From the NCBI RefSeq assembly GCF_900184265.1, contig NZ_FXXA01000002.1, positions 3,517,983 through 3,581,982 on the forward strand: a stretch of 64,000 nt of DNA, given 5' to 3'. Source of the stretch: Eggerthella timonensis. GTDB taxonomy: Bacteria > Actinomycetota > Coriobacteriia > Coriobacteriales > Eggerthellaceae. The translations under genes and the position numbers were made by a program. How positions within the stretch are numbered: the first letter of the stretch is position 1; the number at the start of each line of letters is the position of its first letter. Positions 17,175 through 25,095 of this stretch are shown in pieces. The notes beneath the pieces were generated by a model, which made no database searches, was not told the DNA's origin, and was given only the letters and a program-made list of their open reading frames with translations.

Positions 17175-18223
17175 CGCGCGCGCCCCTCGGCGAGGGCCTC
17201 CCGCACGTATTCGGCCGTCTTGATCTTCTCGACGGTCGCCGCCGCGTCGAGCCGCTCGGTGTTGTGCGAGGTGTAGGAGTCGTCGGCCTGGGTGCGGACC
17301 TCGCTGCCCACCGTGAACTTGTCGTAGTTGAGGTCGCGCGTGTCGGCGCGCACGCGCCAGTACCCGCCCATGTCCTCGGCGCGCAGCCGCTCCTCGCGCG
17401 TCATGAGCGTCTCGAAGAGCTTCTCGCCGTGCCGCGGGCCCACCACGTTCGTGCCGGTGCGGCCGAACAGCTCCTGCACCGCCTCGGCCAGGTCGCCTAT
17501 GGTCGACGCCGGCGCCTTCTGGATGAACAGGTCGCCGGGGTTGGCGTGCTCGAAGGCGAAGCAGACGAGGTCGACCGCCTCGTCGAGGTTCATGAGAAAG
17601 CGGGTCATGGACGGGTCGGTGACGGTGACGGGGTCGCCGCGGCGGATCTGGTCCATGAACAGCGGGATGACGCTGCCCCGCGAGCACATGACGTTGCCGT
17701 AGCGCGTGCAGCAGATGGTGGTGCGCCCGGCGCCGTTGCGGGCGTTGGCGTAGATGATCTTTTCCATCATCGCCTTCGACGTGCCCATGGCGTTGATCGG
17801 GTAGGCCGCCTTGTCGGTGGACAGGCACACAACCTTGCCCACCCCCTCATCGATGGCGGCGTGCAGCACGTTGTCGGTGCCGATCACGTTGGTGCGCACG
17901 GCCTCCATGGGGAAGAACTCGCAGGAGGGCACCTGCTTGAGAGCGGCGGCGTGGAACACGTAGTCGACGCCGCGCATGGCGTCGCGCACCGACTGGGGGT
18001 CGCGCACGTCGCCGATGTGGAAGCGCACGCGAGCGGCCTTGTCGGGGTGGCGCTCCTGGAGCGCGTGGCGCATGTCGTCCTGCTTCTTCTCGTCGCGGCT
18101 GAAGATGCGGATCTCCCCGACGTCGGAGTCCATGAAGTGCCGGAGCACCGTGGAGCCGAAGCTGCCCGTGCCTCCGGTGATCATGAGGGTTTTGCCTTCG
18201 AGCGCCTTAAGCTCGGTTGTCAT
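17171..18223 (-). CDS. fnlA: UDP-GlcNAc 4,6-dehydratase/5-epimerase (FnlA/WbjB/CapE-like)
   Basis: A 350-residue SDR enzyme. The nucleotide loop is MITGGTGSFGSTVLRHF near residue 14, and the active-site region is LSTDKAAYPINAMGTSKAMM. The usual catalytic tyrosine is replaced by methionine in AMGTSKA, as is normal for the FlaA1/CapE/PseB group, with the lysine retained. It performs the first step from UDP-GlcNAc towards UDP-L-FucNAc. It overlaps both neighbours: fnlB by four bases and the upstream WbuB-like glycosyltransferase by seventeen, so the block is tightly coupled. Confidence 0.9.
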   Translation of the reverse strand: MTTELKALEGKTLMITGGTGSFGSTVLRHFMDSDVGEIRIFSRDEKKQDDMRHALQERHPDKAARVRFHIGDVRDPQSVRDAMRGVDYVFHAAALKQVPSCEFFPMEAVRTNVIGTDNVLHAAIDEGVGKVVCLSTDKAAYPINAMGTSKAMMEKIIYANARNGAGRTTICCTRYGNVMCSRGSVIPLFMDQIRRGDPVTVTDPSMTRFLMNLDEAVDLVCFAFEHANPGDLFIQKAPASTIGDLAEAVQELFGRTGTNVVGPRHGEKLFETLMTREERLRAEDMGGYWRVRADTRDLNYDKFTVGSEVRTQADDSYTSHNTERLDAAATVEKIKTAEYVREALAEGRAR

Positions 18224-19457
18224 GCGCTATCCTCGTCAACGATTCCAACTCTTCTTCAAAGCGGCGAAAGAACTTCTCTTTCGAGAAAACATTGTGGTAG
18301 AGGGTTCTTGATCGGATTCCCATCTCATCTCTTTCTTTTTGATCTAGCGAAACGAACGATTTCATCGAAAGGGCAAGACCTTCGGGATCTTCGGCGGCGC
18401 AGCATATTCCGCATGCGGCATCTCGCACTATCCGTCTCGACGCCCCCGGCGCCGAGACGATCAAGGGTTTTCCGACAGCCAGGTAGGATTGGATTTTCCT
18501 CGGAATGGTGTATGAGGTGACAACGGAATCGTTCGCAGGACGCGATAGCGTCAGGATCATCGCATCCGCCATTCGATAAAAACTCGGCATCTTTTCGATC
18601 GGCTGCCTTCCGTAAAAGGCAACGTTCGTCGCTCCGAGTTCGGTCGCCAAGGACTTGCATTCCTCGTAACGAGAGCCCGAACCGACTACGTGGATTCTGA
18701 TTACAGGATCGTTTTTGAGCAGAGCGGCCGCACGAACAATGACGTCGACGGCCTGATTCTCTCCGATATTGCCCGCAAACACGAAATCGCAGGTTCCATC
18801 GTCTTTAAGGTGATTGCCAGGATCCATCTGCTCGAATCGCTCCTCGGCGTATTGCGGAAGCAAGCAAAAACGCCGATCAGCCAGTTCCAGGTATTCGCGA
18901 AAGTAGGTTTCGAAACCCGGGGATGTGACGGCTATCGTATCCGCTTTGCTATAAATTGCCTTTGACGCCATCTTTACAACCCGAAAAGGGATACCGTTTC
19001 GCCGCATGCCTCCAGCGAGCATGTCTTCCGGCCAAAGATCGAAGCAGTACAGCAGAAGCGGAACCCTCGCTCGTTTGGCGTATCGAATCCCGGGCAACGC
19101 CATGAAAACCGGCGAGAACTGGAAAACCACCACAACATCGTACTCGTTTGAGATCTCGAGCGCTTTCAGGCTTCCGCTTATCGCATACGACAGATAGTTC
19201 GCGACCCTCGATACCGCCCCGCCCTTCCTCAGGTTGGCTCCGCGTGCGACGATGGGCGTTCTCACGATTCGCACGCCGTTACGACGCTGCTCGCGATTGC
19301 GGCCGTGTTTGTATTCGTTCGGAATGGATCCTTCGGGATAGTTCGGCAAACCCGTCAGCACCGTCACGGAATGCCCACGGCGAACGAGTTCTTCGCAGAC
19401 GTCGTCTATGCTGAACGGCTCAGGCCAATAGTATTGGCATACCGCCAATACCCTCAT
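18207..19457 (-). CDS. wbuB: WbuB-like glycosyltransferase (probable L-FucNAc transferase)
   Basis: A 416-residue GT4 enzyme beginning MRVLAVCQYYWPEPFSIDD, with TVLTGLPNYPEGSIP near residue 32 and FVFAGNIGENQAVD and the donor region YTIPRKIQSYLAVGKP in the C-terminal domain. These features match WbuB, which adds L-FucNAc in E. coli O26-type antigen and is commonly encoded beside fnlABC, as here. The N-terminal region has a hydrophobic patch (VVVFQFSPVFMALPG) suited to membrane association. The composition is less GC-rich than the flanking genes. Family call strong; L-FucNAc donor inferred. Confidence 0.82.
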   Translation of the reverse strand: MRVLAVCQYYWPEPFSIDDVCEELVRRGHSVTVLTGLPNYPEGSIPNEYKHGRNREQRRNGVRIVRTPIVARGANLRKGGAVSRVANYLSYAISGSLKALEISNEYDVVVVFQFSPVFMALPGIRYAKRARVPLLLYCFDLWPEDMLAGGMRRNGIPFRVVKMASKAIYSKADTIAVTSPGFETYFREYLELADRRFCLLPQYAEERFEQMDPGNHLKDDGTCDFVFAGNIGENQAVDVIVRAAALLKNDPVIRIHVVGSGSRYEECKSLATELGATNVAFYGRQPIEKMPSFYRMADAMILTLSRPANDSVVTSYTIPRKIQSYLAVGKPLIVSAPGASRRIVRDAACGICCAAEDPEGLALSMKSFVSLDQKERDEMGIRSRTLYHNVFSKEKFFRRFEEELESLTRIAHDNRA

Positions 19458-20329
19458 CGGCTATCACCTCCGACCGACGCCCTCACGGCTTCCTCGAGGG
19501 TCGCCACGCGGTAGCCGTAGCCGCATTCGCTGGCCTCGAGAGCGTAGCGGGCGTCGCCGAAGAGCTTGCCGAGGGTCGGGCTCGCGCTCGCAAGCGGGGC
19601 GGCGATCGCTCCGAGCGCGCGGCTCAGATGCACGCGGCGCCCCTGGGCCTCGGCCAGCAGACGCACCAGCTCGGAGGTGTTGACGTGGTCGGCGTCCTGG
19701 GGGAGGAAGAGCCCTCCTCTGCCGTCCTCAGCAAGGAGCCGGACGAGCTCGGCAAGGCTTCTCGAGTAGAGCATGGAGCGGACGTTGTCGACGTCGGGGA
19801 ACACGGGCACGACACGCGCGAGCTTGGCGAGACGGGGAAAATTGCCCTTCTCGCAGCCCGTGCCGTACACGAGCGGGGCGCGCACGACCGAGATCGCGAA
19901 GCCGTCGCCCGCGAGCGGCTCGAGCGCGCGCTCGGCAGCGAGCTTGCTCTTGCCGTAGAAGGTCGCGGGGCGCGGCTCCGTGGCGAGGCCGACCTCCTCC
20001 ACGCCTCCCTCCTCGGCGCCGTACACCGAGAACGAGCTCAGGAACACGAAGTGGGGCACGCCCTCGACCTTCGCCTTGAGGGCGGCTGACGAGGTCAGCG
20101 CCACGTTGACCTCGTCGTAAAGACCGCCCATGTCGCCCGCCTTCTCGCCCTCGTGCACGACGGCCGCCAGGTGCAGCACGGAGTCGAAGCCTTCCCAGGA
20201 GCGCTCCCTCCACGCGTCGCCGCGCAGGGAGACGCGCTCGACCACGTACCTGCCGGGGAAGGTGGCCAGGTGCGCCTCCACCTCCGATCCGATCCAGCTC
20301 GTCGCCCCGGTGATCAGGATGCGCTTCAT
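19454..20329 (-). CDS. NAD-dependent epimerase/dehydratase (SDR, nucleotide-sugar)
   Basis: A 291-residue extended SDR: ILITGATSWIGSEV at the N terminus, FLSSFSVYGAEE near residue 97, and the YxxxK catalytic pair in TFYGKSKLAAERALE near 118. Family relatives in this position (WbpV/WbpK type) reduce or epimerise the 4-position of UDP-sugars to make UDP-D-FucNAc or UDP-D-QuiNAc for the first sugar of a repeat unit. The neighbouring initiating transferase would use such a donor. Its ATG overlaps that gene's stop by four bases, and its own stop overlaps the wbuB start. Substrate not determinable. Confidence 0.8.
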   Translation of the reverse strand: MKRILITGATSWIGSEVEAHLATFPGRYVVERVSLRGDAWRERSWEGFDSVLHLAAVVHEGEKAGDMGGLYDEVNVALTSSAALKAKVEGVPHFVFLSSFSVYGAEEGGVEEVGLATEPRPATFYGKSKLAAERALEPLAGDGFAISVVRAPLVYGTGCEKGNFPRLAKLARVVPVFPDVDNVRSMLYSRSLAELVRLLAEDGRGGLFLPQDADHVNTSELVRLLAEAQGRRVHLSRALGAIAAPLASASPTLGKLFGDARYALEASECGYGYRVATLEEAVRASVGGDSR

Positions 20330-21264
20330 TCCGCAGCCCCCGCCTCGTCGTCGATCCCGAGGATCTCGCGGCGGTAGCACGCCGGGTCCTTCAGGCGCCC
20401 CAGGCTCATGGCGCACCCCTCGGAGTCGTAGCCGGCGAAGTGCGAGTCCGTGCCGGTCGAGTCCCCGCTGCCGCCGCGGCCGAGAACGACGCCCACCAGC
20501 CTGAAGGCCAGGCGCACGTCGGTGAGGAAGGACACGCTCTCCACGTAGCGGACGTCGTTCTCGAAGCGGACGTGGCTGTAGTCGGCGCCCGCCTCGGGCT
20601 CCTCGTCGCCCACGCGCGGGCACTCCAGGCCCGGGCGCACGGCGTAGCGCATCTTGTGGCGCTCGGTCATGTGCGGCGTGAACTCCACCGGAAGCGGCCT
20701 CGGGCCGATGAGCGACATGTCGCCCTTGAAGACGCTCCAGAAGTTCAGCAGCTCGTCGAGCGAGTGGCTCCGGACGAACAGGCCGAGCCTCGTGATGCGG
20801 TCCTCGGGGGGCAGGAGCTCGCCGTCCTCGTCGCGGTCCTCGGTCATGTTGCGGAACTTCACCATCTTGAAGCTCTTCAGGTCCCTGCCCGTGCGCTCCT
20901 GGACGTAGAAGATGGGCGAGCCGACGTCGCGGTAGGTGAGCACGGCGAGGACCGCGTTGACGGGCAGCGTGAGCAGCAGCGCGGCCCCCGAGAGGACGAC
21001 GTCGAGGACCCGTTTGCCGAAGCGCAGGTAGAGCGTCCTCCTCGGATGCACCGGCCCGGACACGGCGTTGGCGTGGGCGAGGTTGCGCGCGGCCAGCACG
21101 GCCGACGCTTCCGCGACCTCCCCGCGTATCCAGGCGTCGTTGCCGCCGTGCGCCTTCTCGCTGAGCACGTTGTCGGACTCCATGACCGCCTCGGCGAAGC
21201 CGTCGTCGCCGATCGCGAGCGTTCCGTCCGCCATGCCGTCGCCCATCGCGAACCCCTCCGTCAT
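20326..21264 (-). CDS. Initiating sugar-phosphate transferase (polyprenyl-phosphate glycosyl-1-P transferase)
   Basis: A 312-residue monotopic PGT of the bacterial sugar transferase family. After an unusual hydrophilic N-terminal stretch of about 70 residues comes the re-entrant membrane helix (RVLDVVLSGAALLLTLPVN), then KMVKFRNMTEDRDEDGE, the catalytic Asp-Glu in RSHSLDELLNFWSVFKGDMSLIGPRP, and a C-terminal tail of about 70 residues beyond the core. It loads the first sugar phosphate onto undecaprenyl phosphate. The start MTEGF at 21264 was chosen because its ATG overlaps the kinase stop by four bases; the open frame reaches 21363. Confidence 0.87.
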   Translation of the reverse strand: MTEGFAMGDGMADGTLAIGDDGFAEAVMESDNVLSEKAHGGNDAWIRGEVAEASAVLAARNLAHANAVSGPVHPRRTLYLRFGKRVLDVVLSGAALLLTLPVNAVLAVLTYRDVGSPIFYVQERTGRDLKSFKMVKFRNMTEDRDEDGELLPPEDRITRLGLFVRSHSLDELLNFWSVFKGDMSLIGPRPLPVEFTPHMTERHKMRYAVRPGLECPRVGDEEPEAGADYSHVRFENDVRYVESVSFLTDVRLAFRLVGVVLGRGGSGDSTGTDSHFAGYDSEGCAMSLGRLKDPACYRREILGIDDEAGAAE

Positions 21265-22142
21265 CGGGAGCCCCTTCCCTCGTCTTCCAGGAGCGCTTCG
21301 GCGAGACCCAGCACTTCCTCGTGCACGTCCTCGATCGCCCTCAGCTCGCCGTTCGGGGCGCATTCCACCCGGGCCCAGCTTCCGCGCCCGGCGCAGAACC
21401 CCGCGGCCTCGCGGCAGCGGGCCAGGTAGGCCGCGTCGGCCTCGTGGATGTCCTTCGCGACGCCCTCACGCTCGCAGCGCTCCTCCACGAGGCGCGCGCT
21501 GGCCTCGGGATCCATGTCCAGGTAGACCACGAGGTCGGGCTCGGGGACGCCGAGGAGCCGGTACTCGAAGTCGAACAGCCACTCCAGGTAGCCGTCCCAC
21601 TCGGCGCGGGGGAGCTTGGAGCACTGGTGGACGGCGTTGGAGGTGGTCCAGCGGTCGGCGAGCACGGTGCCGCCCGCCTCGTAGAACGCGCCCCAGTCCT
21701 CCTTGTAGGAGGCGTAGCGGTCCACGGCGTAGAAGGCGGAGGCGGCGTAGGCGCCGACGTCGTCGGGGCTCGGGCCGAACCGCCCGCCCAGGTACATGCG
21801 CACGAGGGCCGAGGAGGCGCTGTCGTAGCGGGGGAAGGACACCGAGCGGAGGTCGACGCCGCGCTCGATGAGGCTGGCCCGGAGCAGGTTCGCCTGGGTC
21901 TCCTTGCCGGAACCGTCGAGGCCCTCGACGACGATCAGGCGGCCCCGGGACGGGCGCCCGCCGGCCGTATCCCCGAGGGTTTCGCTCGACTTTACATAAC
22001 CGCGCTTATCAGACTTTGGGGGCGTGGAAATCTCCGGGGCGCTCGAGGCGCTCTCCCCCGCTGACGCGAAGTCGTCGTCTGCCAACGCGGCGGCTCCGCC
22101 GGCGGTTACATCTATACAGTTGTCAGGGTTTTTTTCGAACAA
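21261..22142 (-). CDS. tmk: Thymidylate kinase (dTMP kinase) within the capsule operon
   Basis: A 293-residue P-loop kinase. The nucleotide loop is VVEGLDGSGKETQANLL near residue 72, the dTMP-binding motif is VLADRWTTSNAVHQ near 158, and a charged lid follows (VEERCEREGVAKD). It should phosphorylate dTMP to dTDP. The first 65 residues are low-complexity and have no counterpart in the usual 210-residue enzyme; the start codon would be TTG at 22142, overlapping the upstream antiterminator gene by 20 bases, and no good in-frame alternative is visible. Why it sits between a NusG paralogue and the initiating transferase is unclear; supply of dTDP for sugar activation is one possibility. Confidence 0.85.
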   Translation of the reverse strand: MFEKNPDNCIDVTAGGAAALADDDFASAGESASSAPEISTPPKSDKRGYVKSSETLGDTAGGRPSRGRLIVVEGLDGSGKETQANLLRASLIERGVDLRSVSFPRYDSASSALVRMYLGGRFGPSPDDVGAYAASAFYAVDRYASYKEDWGAFYEAGGTVLADRWTTSNAVHQCSKLPRAEWDGYLEWLFDFEYRLLGVPEPDLVVYLDMDPEASARLVEERCEREGVAKDIHEADAAYLARCREAAGFCAGRGSWARVECAPNGELRAIEDVHEEVLGLAEALLEDEGRGSR

Positions 22143-22641
22143 TCTCTAATCCGACTTTGATGGTTTTCATACGGCCAAGAATCTCCATCTCCAGATACGC
22201 CAGGCGCTTGTGGCGATCGAGCTTCTTGATGAGGCCCGTCTGGTTCATGAGCGGGCCGTTGAGGATCACGATCTCGTCTCCTTCCATCACACCGTTCGAG
22301 AACTCGACCACGCGGTGGCCAGGTTGGGTGAACGCGTTGATGAAGGCGGCTTCTTGATCGTCAAGAGGCGTGAACACATCGTTGTTGCCGAGGAGTCTGG
22401 TGAACTTGGGCACGCTTCGCAGCGCTTCCCGCAGTTTCCCGGGTTGATCGGTGATGACGAAAATATAGCCAGGCAGCAGCACTTCGGTGCGCAGTTTCCA
22501 TACGCCCTGAATGCGCTTCTTGACTTCATATTGGGGGATGAAGGATTCTTGGATCAGCTCTTCGTCGACGAGCTTGTTGACCAGGTCAAGCACGTGCTTT
22601 TCCTGGCCGCCGACCGTTTGCACGACGTACCACAATGCCAT
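22123..22641 (-). CDS. loaP: LoaP/RfaH-like transcription antiterminator (NusG paralogue)
   Basis: A 172-residue two-domain NusG-family protein: an NGN domain starting ALWYVVQTVGGQEKHV, with VLLPGYIFVITDQP near residue 60, and a C-terminal KOW domain with VMEGDEIVILNGPLMNQTGLIKKLDRHKR. Specialised NusG paralogues of this kind (RfaH, LoaP, UpxY) bind RNA polymerase at particular operons and suppress termination; long polysaccharide operons are their typical targets. Here the operon is about 22 kb. The second methionine of an MM start was chosen. A strong RNA hairpin lies upstream at 22835-22881. Antitermination of this operon is inference from family and location. Confidence 0.85.
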   Translation of the reverse strand: MALWYVVQTVGGQEKHVLDLVNKLVDEELIQESFIPQYEVKKRIQGVWKLRTEVLLPGYIFVITDQPGKLREALRSVPKFTRLLGNNDVFTPLDDQEAAFINAFTQPGHRVVEFSNGVMEGDEIVILNGPLMNQTGLIKKLDRHKRLAYLEMEILGRMKTIKVGLEIVRKKP

Positions 22642-22834
22642 CACCTCCCTGGCAAGACGAAATGAAGATACGGCTTCGCCCTAGCCATTCGGCCAAAACG
22701 CAACAACGATATGCATCCTCTTGATCGATCCGGAACGCGCACCCAGCGACGATCCCGCTTTCCTCAAGATATGTACGCTGCCGTGCCTATTTAACACATA
22801 GCCCTGGTATATCCAGAACCGGCAGCGGTGCAGT

Positions 22835-22881
22835 TTCCTGCCGTTAGGCCACAGGCCGGACCTGTGGCCTAACGGCAGGAA
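22835..22881. repeat. Perfect 21-bp inverted repeat upstream of the antiterminator gene
   Basis: The arms 22835-22855 and 22861-22881 are perfectly complementary around the five-base loop 22856-22860. The core arm reads CCTGCCGTTAGGCCACAGG. No run of U follows on either strand, so it is not an ordinary intrinsic terminator. It lies in the 255-base gap between cpsB and the LoaP-like gene. Possible roles are an RNA recruitment element, an mRNA processing or stability structure, or a repeated palindromic element. Confidence 0.85.
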
Positions 22882-22896
22882 GCCGTCGAGCCGAAC

Positions 22897-23550
22897 TTAC
22901 AAGCGCGCGTGCGCCCCTCGCGTGCGATACGTCCGCTTTGCTTCCGCGAAGTAGTCGTAGTGCTCCACCCGGTGCGCGTCGCTCGCGATGTACGCGTACA
23001 AGTTCTCCTCGAACAGGCGCTTCGCCGGCTTGCGCTCGGCGCCCATACGCCCGCCGGCCACGAAGTCGGCCGACGCCTGCAGCTTGCATCCCATCTTGAC
23101 CAGGTTGCGCGCCACCTCGACATCCTCCTGGATGGCGCGATAGCGCTCGGGGTGGGCGATGATCACCTGATAGCCCCTCCCCTGCAACTCGAAGATGGTC
23201 CGCTCGTACACTTCGAAATCGGGTTTGCGGGCCCGCGTGGAAAGCTCAAGCAAAAACTCGTTCGTGCCGTCGTAGTGCAGATGCTCCGCCCATTCCATGC
23301 CCAGCTCCATGAGCTTCGCGTGGTTCACCTCGAAGCCCATCGTCAACGGAAACCCGTCGGCGTGCGCCACGAGCAGCTCGTAGGCGTCCCACATCGCATC
23401 GAAATCGAAGTAGGGATCGCGTACGTGCGGGGTGCACACGATGGACGTGATGCCCGCAGCCTTCGCGGCCTCCAGCATGGCCAGAGACTCGTCCAGGTTG
23501 CGCGCGCCGTCGTCGACGCCGGGGAGGATATGACAGTGCAGGTCTCTCAT
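22897..23550 (-). CDS. cpsB: CpsB/YwqE-type PHP-domain tyrosine-protein phosphatase
   Basis: A 217-residue PHP-fold phosphatase. Metal-binding motifs are MRDLHCHILPGVDDGA at the start, IVCTPHVRD near residue 38, IIAHPERY near 130 and a late IASDAHR near 190. In Gram-positive capsule systems CpsB dephosphorylates the tyrosine-rich tail of the CpsD kinase and so tunes polymerisation. The ATG overlaps the kinase stop by four bases (23547-23550). The call is firm on motifs and neighbourhood. Confidence 0.9.
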   Translation of the reverse strand: MRDLHCHILPGVDDGARNLDESLAMLEAAKAAGITSIVCTPHVRDPYFDFDAMWDAYELLVAHADGFPLTMGFEVNHAKLMELGMEWAEHLHYDGTNEFLLELSTRARKPDFEVYERTIFELQGRGYQVIIAHPERYRAIQEDVEVARNLVKMGCKLQASADFVAGGRMGAERKPAKRLFEENLYAYIASDAHRVEHYDYFAEAKRTYRTRGAHARL

Positions 23551-24389
23551 CGGGCGTTACGGCCCTTTCCAACCGGAAGCTCCGTCTTGGCGAATCCGCC
23601 GCGGCCGCCCGCAGGCACCGCGCTTCCCTGCGTTCCGCGACTCGCGCGACGACCCGCCGCGGGAGCCGGCACGCGACCCTCGGTTTGCAGGGCGGCAACG
23701 TCGCCGTCGTCTTTCACGCGACCGCCGTCCTTGGTGTAGTACGCGTAGTAGTACTCGGAGCCCGTGCCCTCGCAGAACGTCGCGCAGATGCCGAGGATGT
23801 TCGCGTCGGCCTTCTTCAGCTGATCGCAGGCATCCACGAGCTCGGTGCGCTTCGTCGAGCCGGGCTTCACCACGAGCACCGTGCCGTCCACCAACGTGGA
23901 CAGGATGGCGGCGTCGACGAACGTGCCGACCGGCGGCATGTCGAAGATCACGTAGTCGTAGCTGTCCTCAAGCGTGGCGACGAGCTTCTGGTAGCGCTTG
24001 GACGAGATGATGTCGGCCGGGTTGGGAATATTCGGCTCGACGTCGAGAAAGAACAGGTTGGGGGTCTGCGTCGGCGTGACGGCCGTCTTGAGCGGCGCCG
24101 CATCGGTGAGAACGGCGTACACGCCCGCCGCAGGACGCACGTTCAGCAAGCTGGCGAGCGTGCGGCGACGCATGTCGGCCTCCACAAGGAGCACGGTCTT
24201 GCCGGACGTCGCGATGGCGCGCGCCAGCTCCACGGAGCACGTGGACTTGCCCTCGTTCGGCACCGAGCTTGTCATGACGATGGAGCGGATGGGGTTGTCG
24301 GGCGACATGAAGCGGATGTTCGCGAACAGCGTCTTCGCCGCGTTCTGCACCTCGAGCTGGTTCGACGACTGCTTCTTTTTCTTAGCCAT
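23547..24389 (-). CDS. cpsD: Capsule regulatory tyrosine kinase (CpsD/CapB BY-kinase)
   Basis: A 280-residue BY-kinase: Walker A SSVPNEGKST near residue 42, Walker A' LLVEADMRRR near 72 and Walker B YVIFDMPPVG near 150. A tyrosine cluster, SEYYYAYYTKDGG near 211-224, is the autophosphorylation site. Unusually, another 55 residues rich in Ala, Gly, Pro and Arg follow the cluster, whereas in most CpsD proteins the tyrosines are at the very end. It needs the cytoplasmic tail of the Wzz-like partner at 24403 for activity. Confidence 0.9.
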   Translation of the reverse strand: MAKKKKQSSNQLEVQNAAKTLFANIRFMSPDNPIRSIVMTSSVPNEGKSTCSVELARAIATSGKTVLLVEADMRRRTLASLLNVRPAAGVYAVLTDAAPLKTAVTPTQTPNLFFLDVEPNIPNPADIISSKRYQKLVATLEDSYDYVIFDMPPVGTFVDAAILSTLVDGTVLVVKPGSTKRTELVDACDQLKKADANILGICATFCEGTGSEYYYAYYTKDGGRVKDDGDVAALQTEGRVPAPAAGRRASRGTQGSAVPAGGRGGFAKTELPVGKGRNAR

Positions 24390-24402
24390 GGCCTGCTCCC
24401 TC

Positions 24403-25059
24403 CTAACCCTTGATCGTGGGGATACGGCCGATAACCGGCACGCCCAGCAATTCTTCGGCTTCTTCAGGGTTGCGCACCCGCGTGTTCAGCATGTCCAGCA
24501 GCACCACGATGGCCACGGCCAGGAAGATGCCCGCGAGGAACGCGACCGCCGTGTACATGGTGCGCGGCGGACCCGACGGGTCGGTGGGCACCTGGGCCGC
24601 GTCTACCACGTTAACGCTCTCGACACCCATGACGTCCTGCGCGACCGTCGACAGCACGGTGGCGATCTCGTTGGCGACGATGGCAGCCGCATCGGGCTTG
24701 CCCGCCGTCACCGAGATGCTGATCACGCGCGTGGTAGTACCCGCCTCGACGGAGATCTTGTACCCGTCGAGCGACGACATGCCCAGCGATTCCGCCGTGC
24801 GCTTCTGCACCGTCTCGGACTTCGCCAGGGTGGCGATGTCGTTCGCCATGAGCTGGCTGGCGGTGAGGTCGTTGTACGCAGAGGTGCTGGCGTTCGGGTC
24901 GTCCTTCGCGGTCAGCACGTACACCGACACCGTGGCCGTGTACTGGTTCTGCATGAGGCCCCAGCTGAAGCCCGCCGTCGCGATCGCGAGCACGACGGGT
25001 AGCACGACCACCAAGGCCAGGTGCTTGCGCAGCAATTTGAATAGTTCGAGCAGTGTCAT
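24403..25059 (-). CDS. cpsC: Wzz/CpsC-type chain-length regulator and kinase activator
   Basis: A 218-residue membrane protein with two transmembrane segments: LALVVVLPVVLAIATAGFSW (residues about 14-33) and YTAVAFLAGIFLAVAIVVLL (about 169-188). They enclose an extracytoplasmic Wzz domain of about 130 residues. The short cytoplasmic tail RNPEEAEELLGVPVIGRIP is typical of CpsC/YveK and activates the adjacent BY-kinase. The protein sets polymer chain length. It lies 13 bases before the kinase gene and 36 after the LCP gene. Confidence 0.88.
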   Translation of the reverse strand: MTLLELFKLLRKHLALVVVLPVVLAIATAGFSWGLMQNQYTATVSVYVLTAKDDPNASTSAYNDLTASQLMANDIATLAKSETVQKRTAESLGMSSLDGYKISVEAGTTTRVISISVTAGKPDAAAIVANEIATVLSTVAQDVMGVESVNVVDAAQVPTDPSGPPRTMYTAVAFLAGIFLAVAIVVLLDMLNTRVRNPEEAEELLGVPVIGRIPTIKG

Positions 25060-25095
25060 TCGTTCGTCTTTCTCTTCAGCGTCGTACGCACGCTG

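Noticed and set aside
22835-22881. Intrinsic terminator after cpsB
   Set aside because: The stem is perfect and long but neither strand has a U run after it, and the downstream genes clearly belong to the same pathway.
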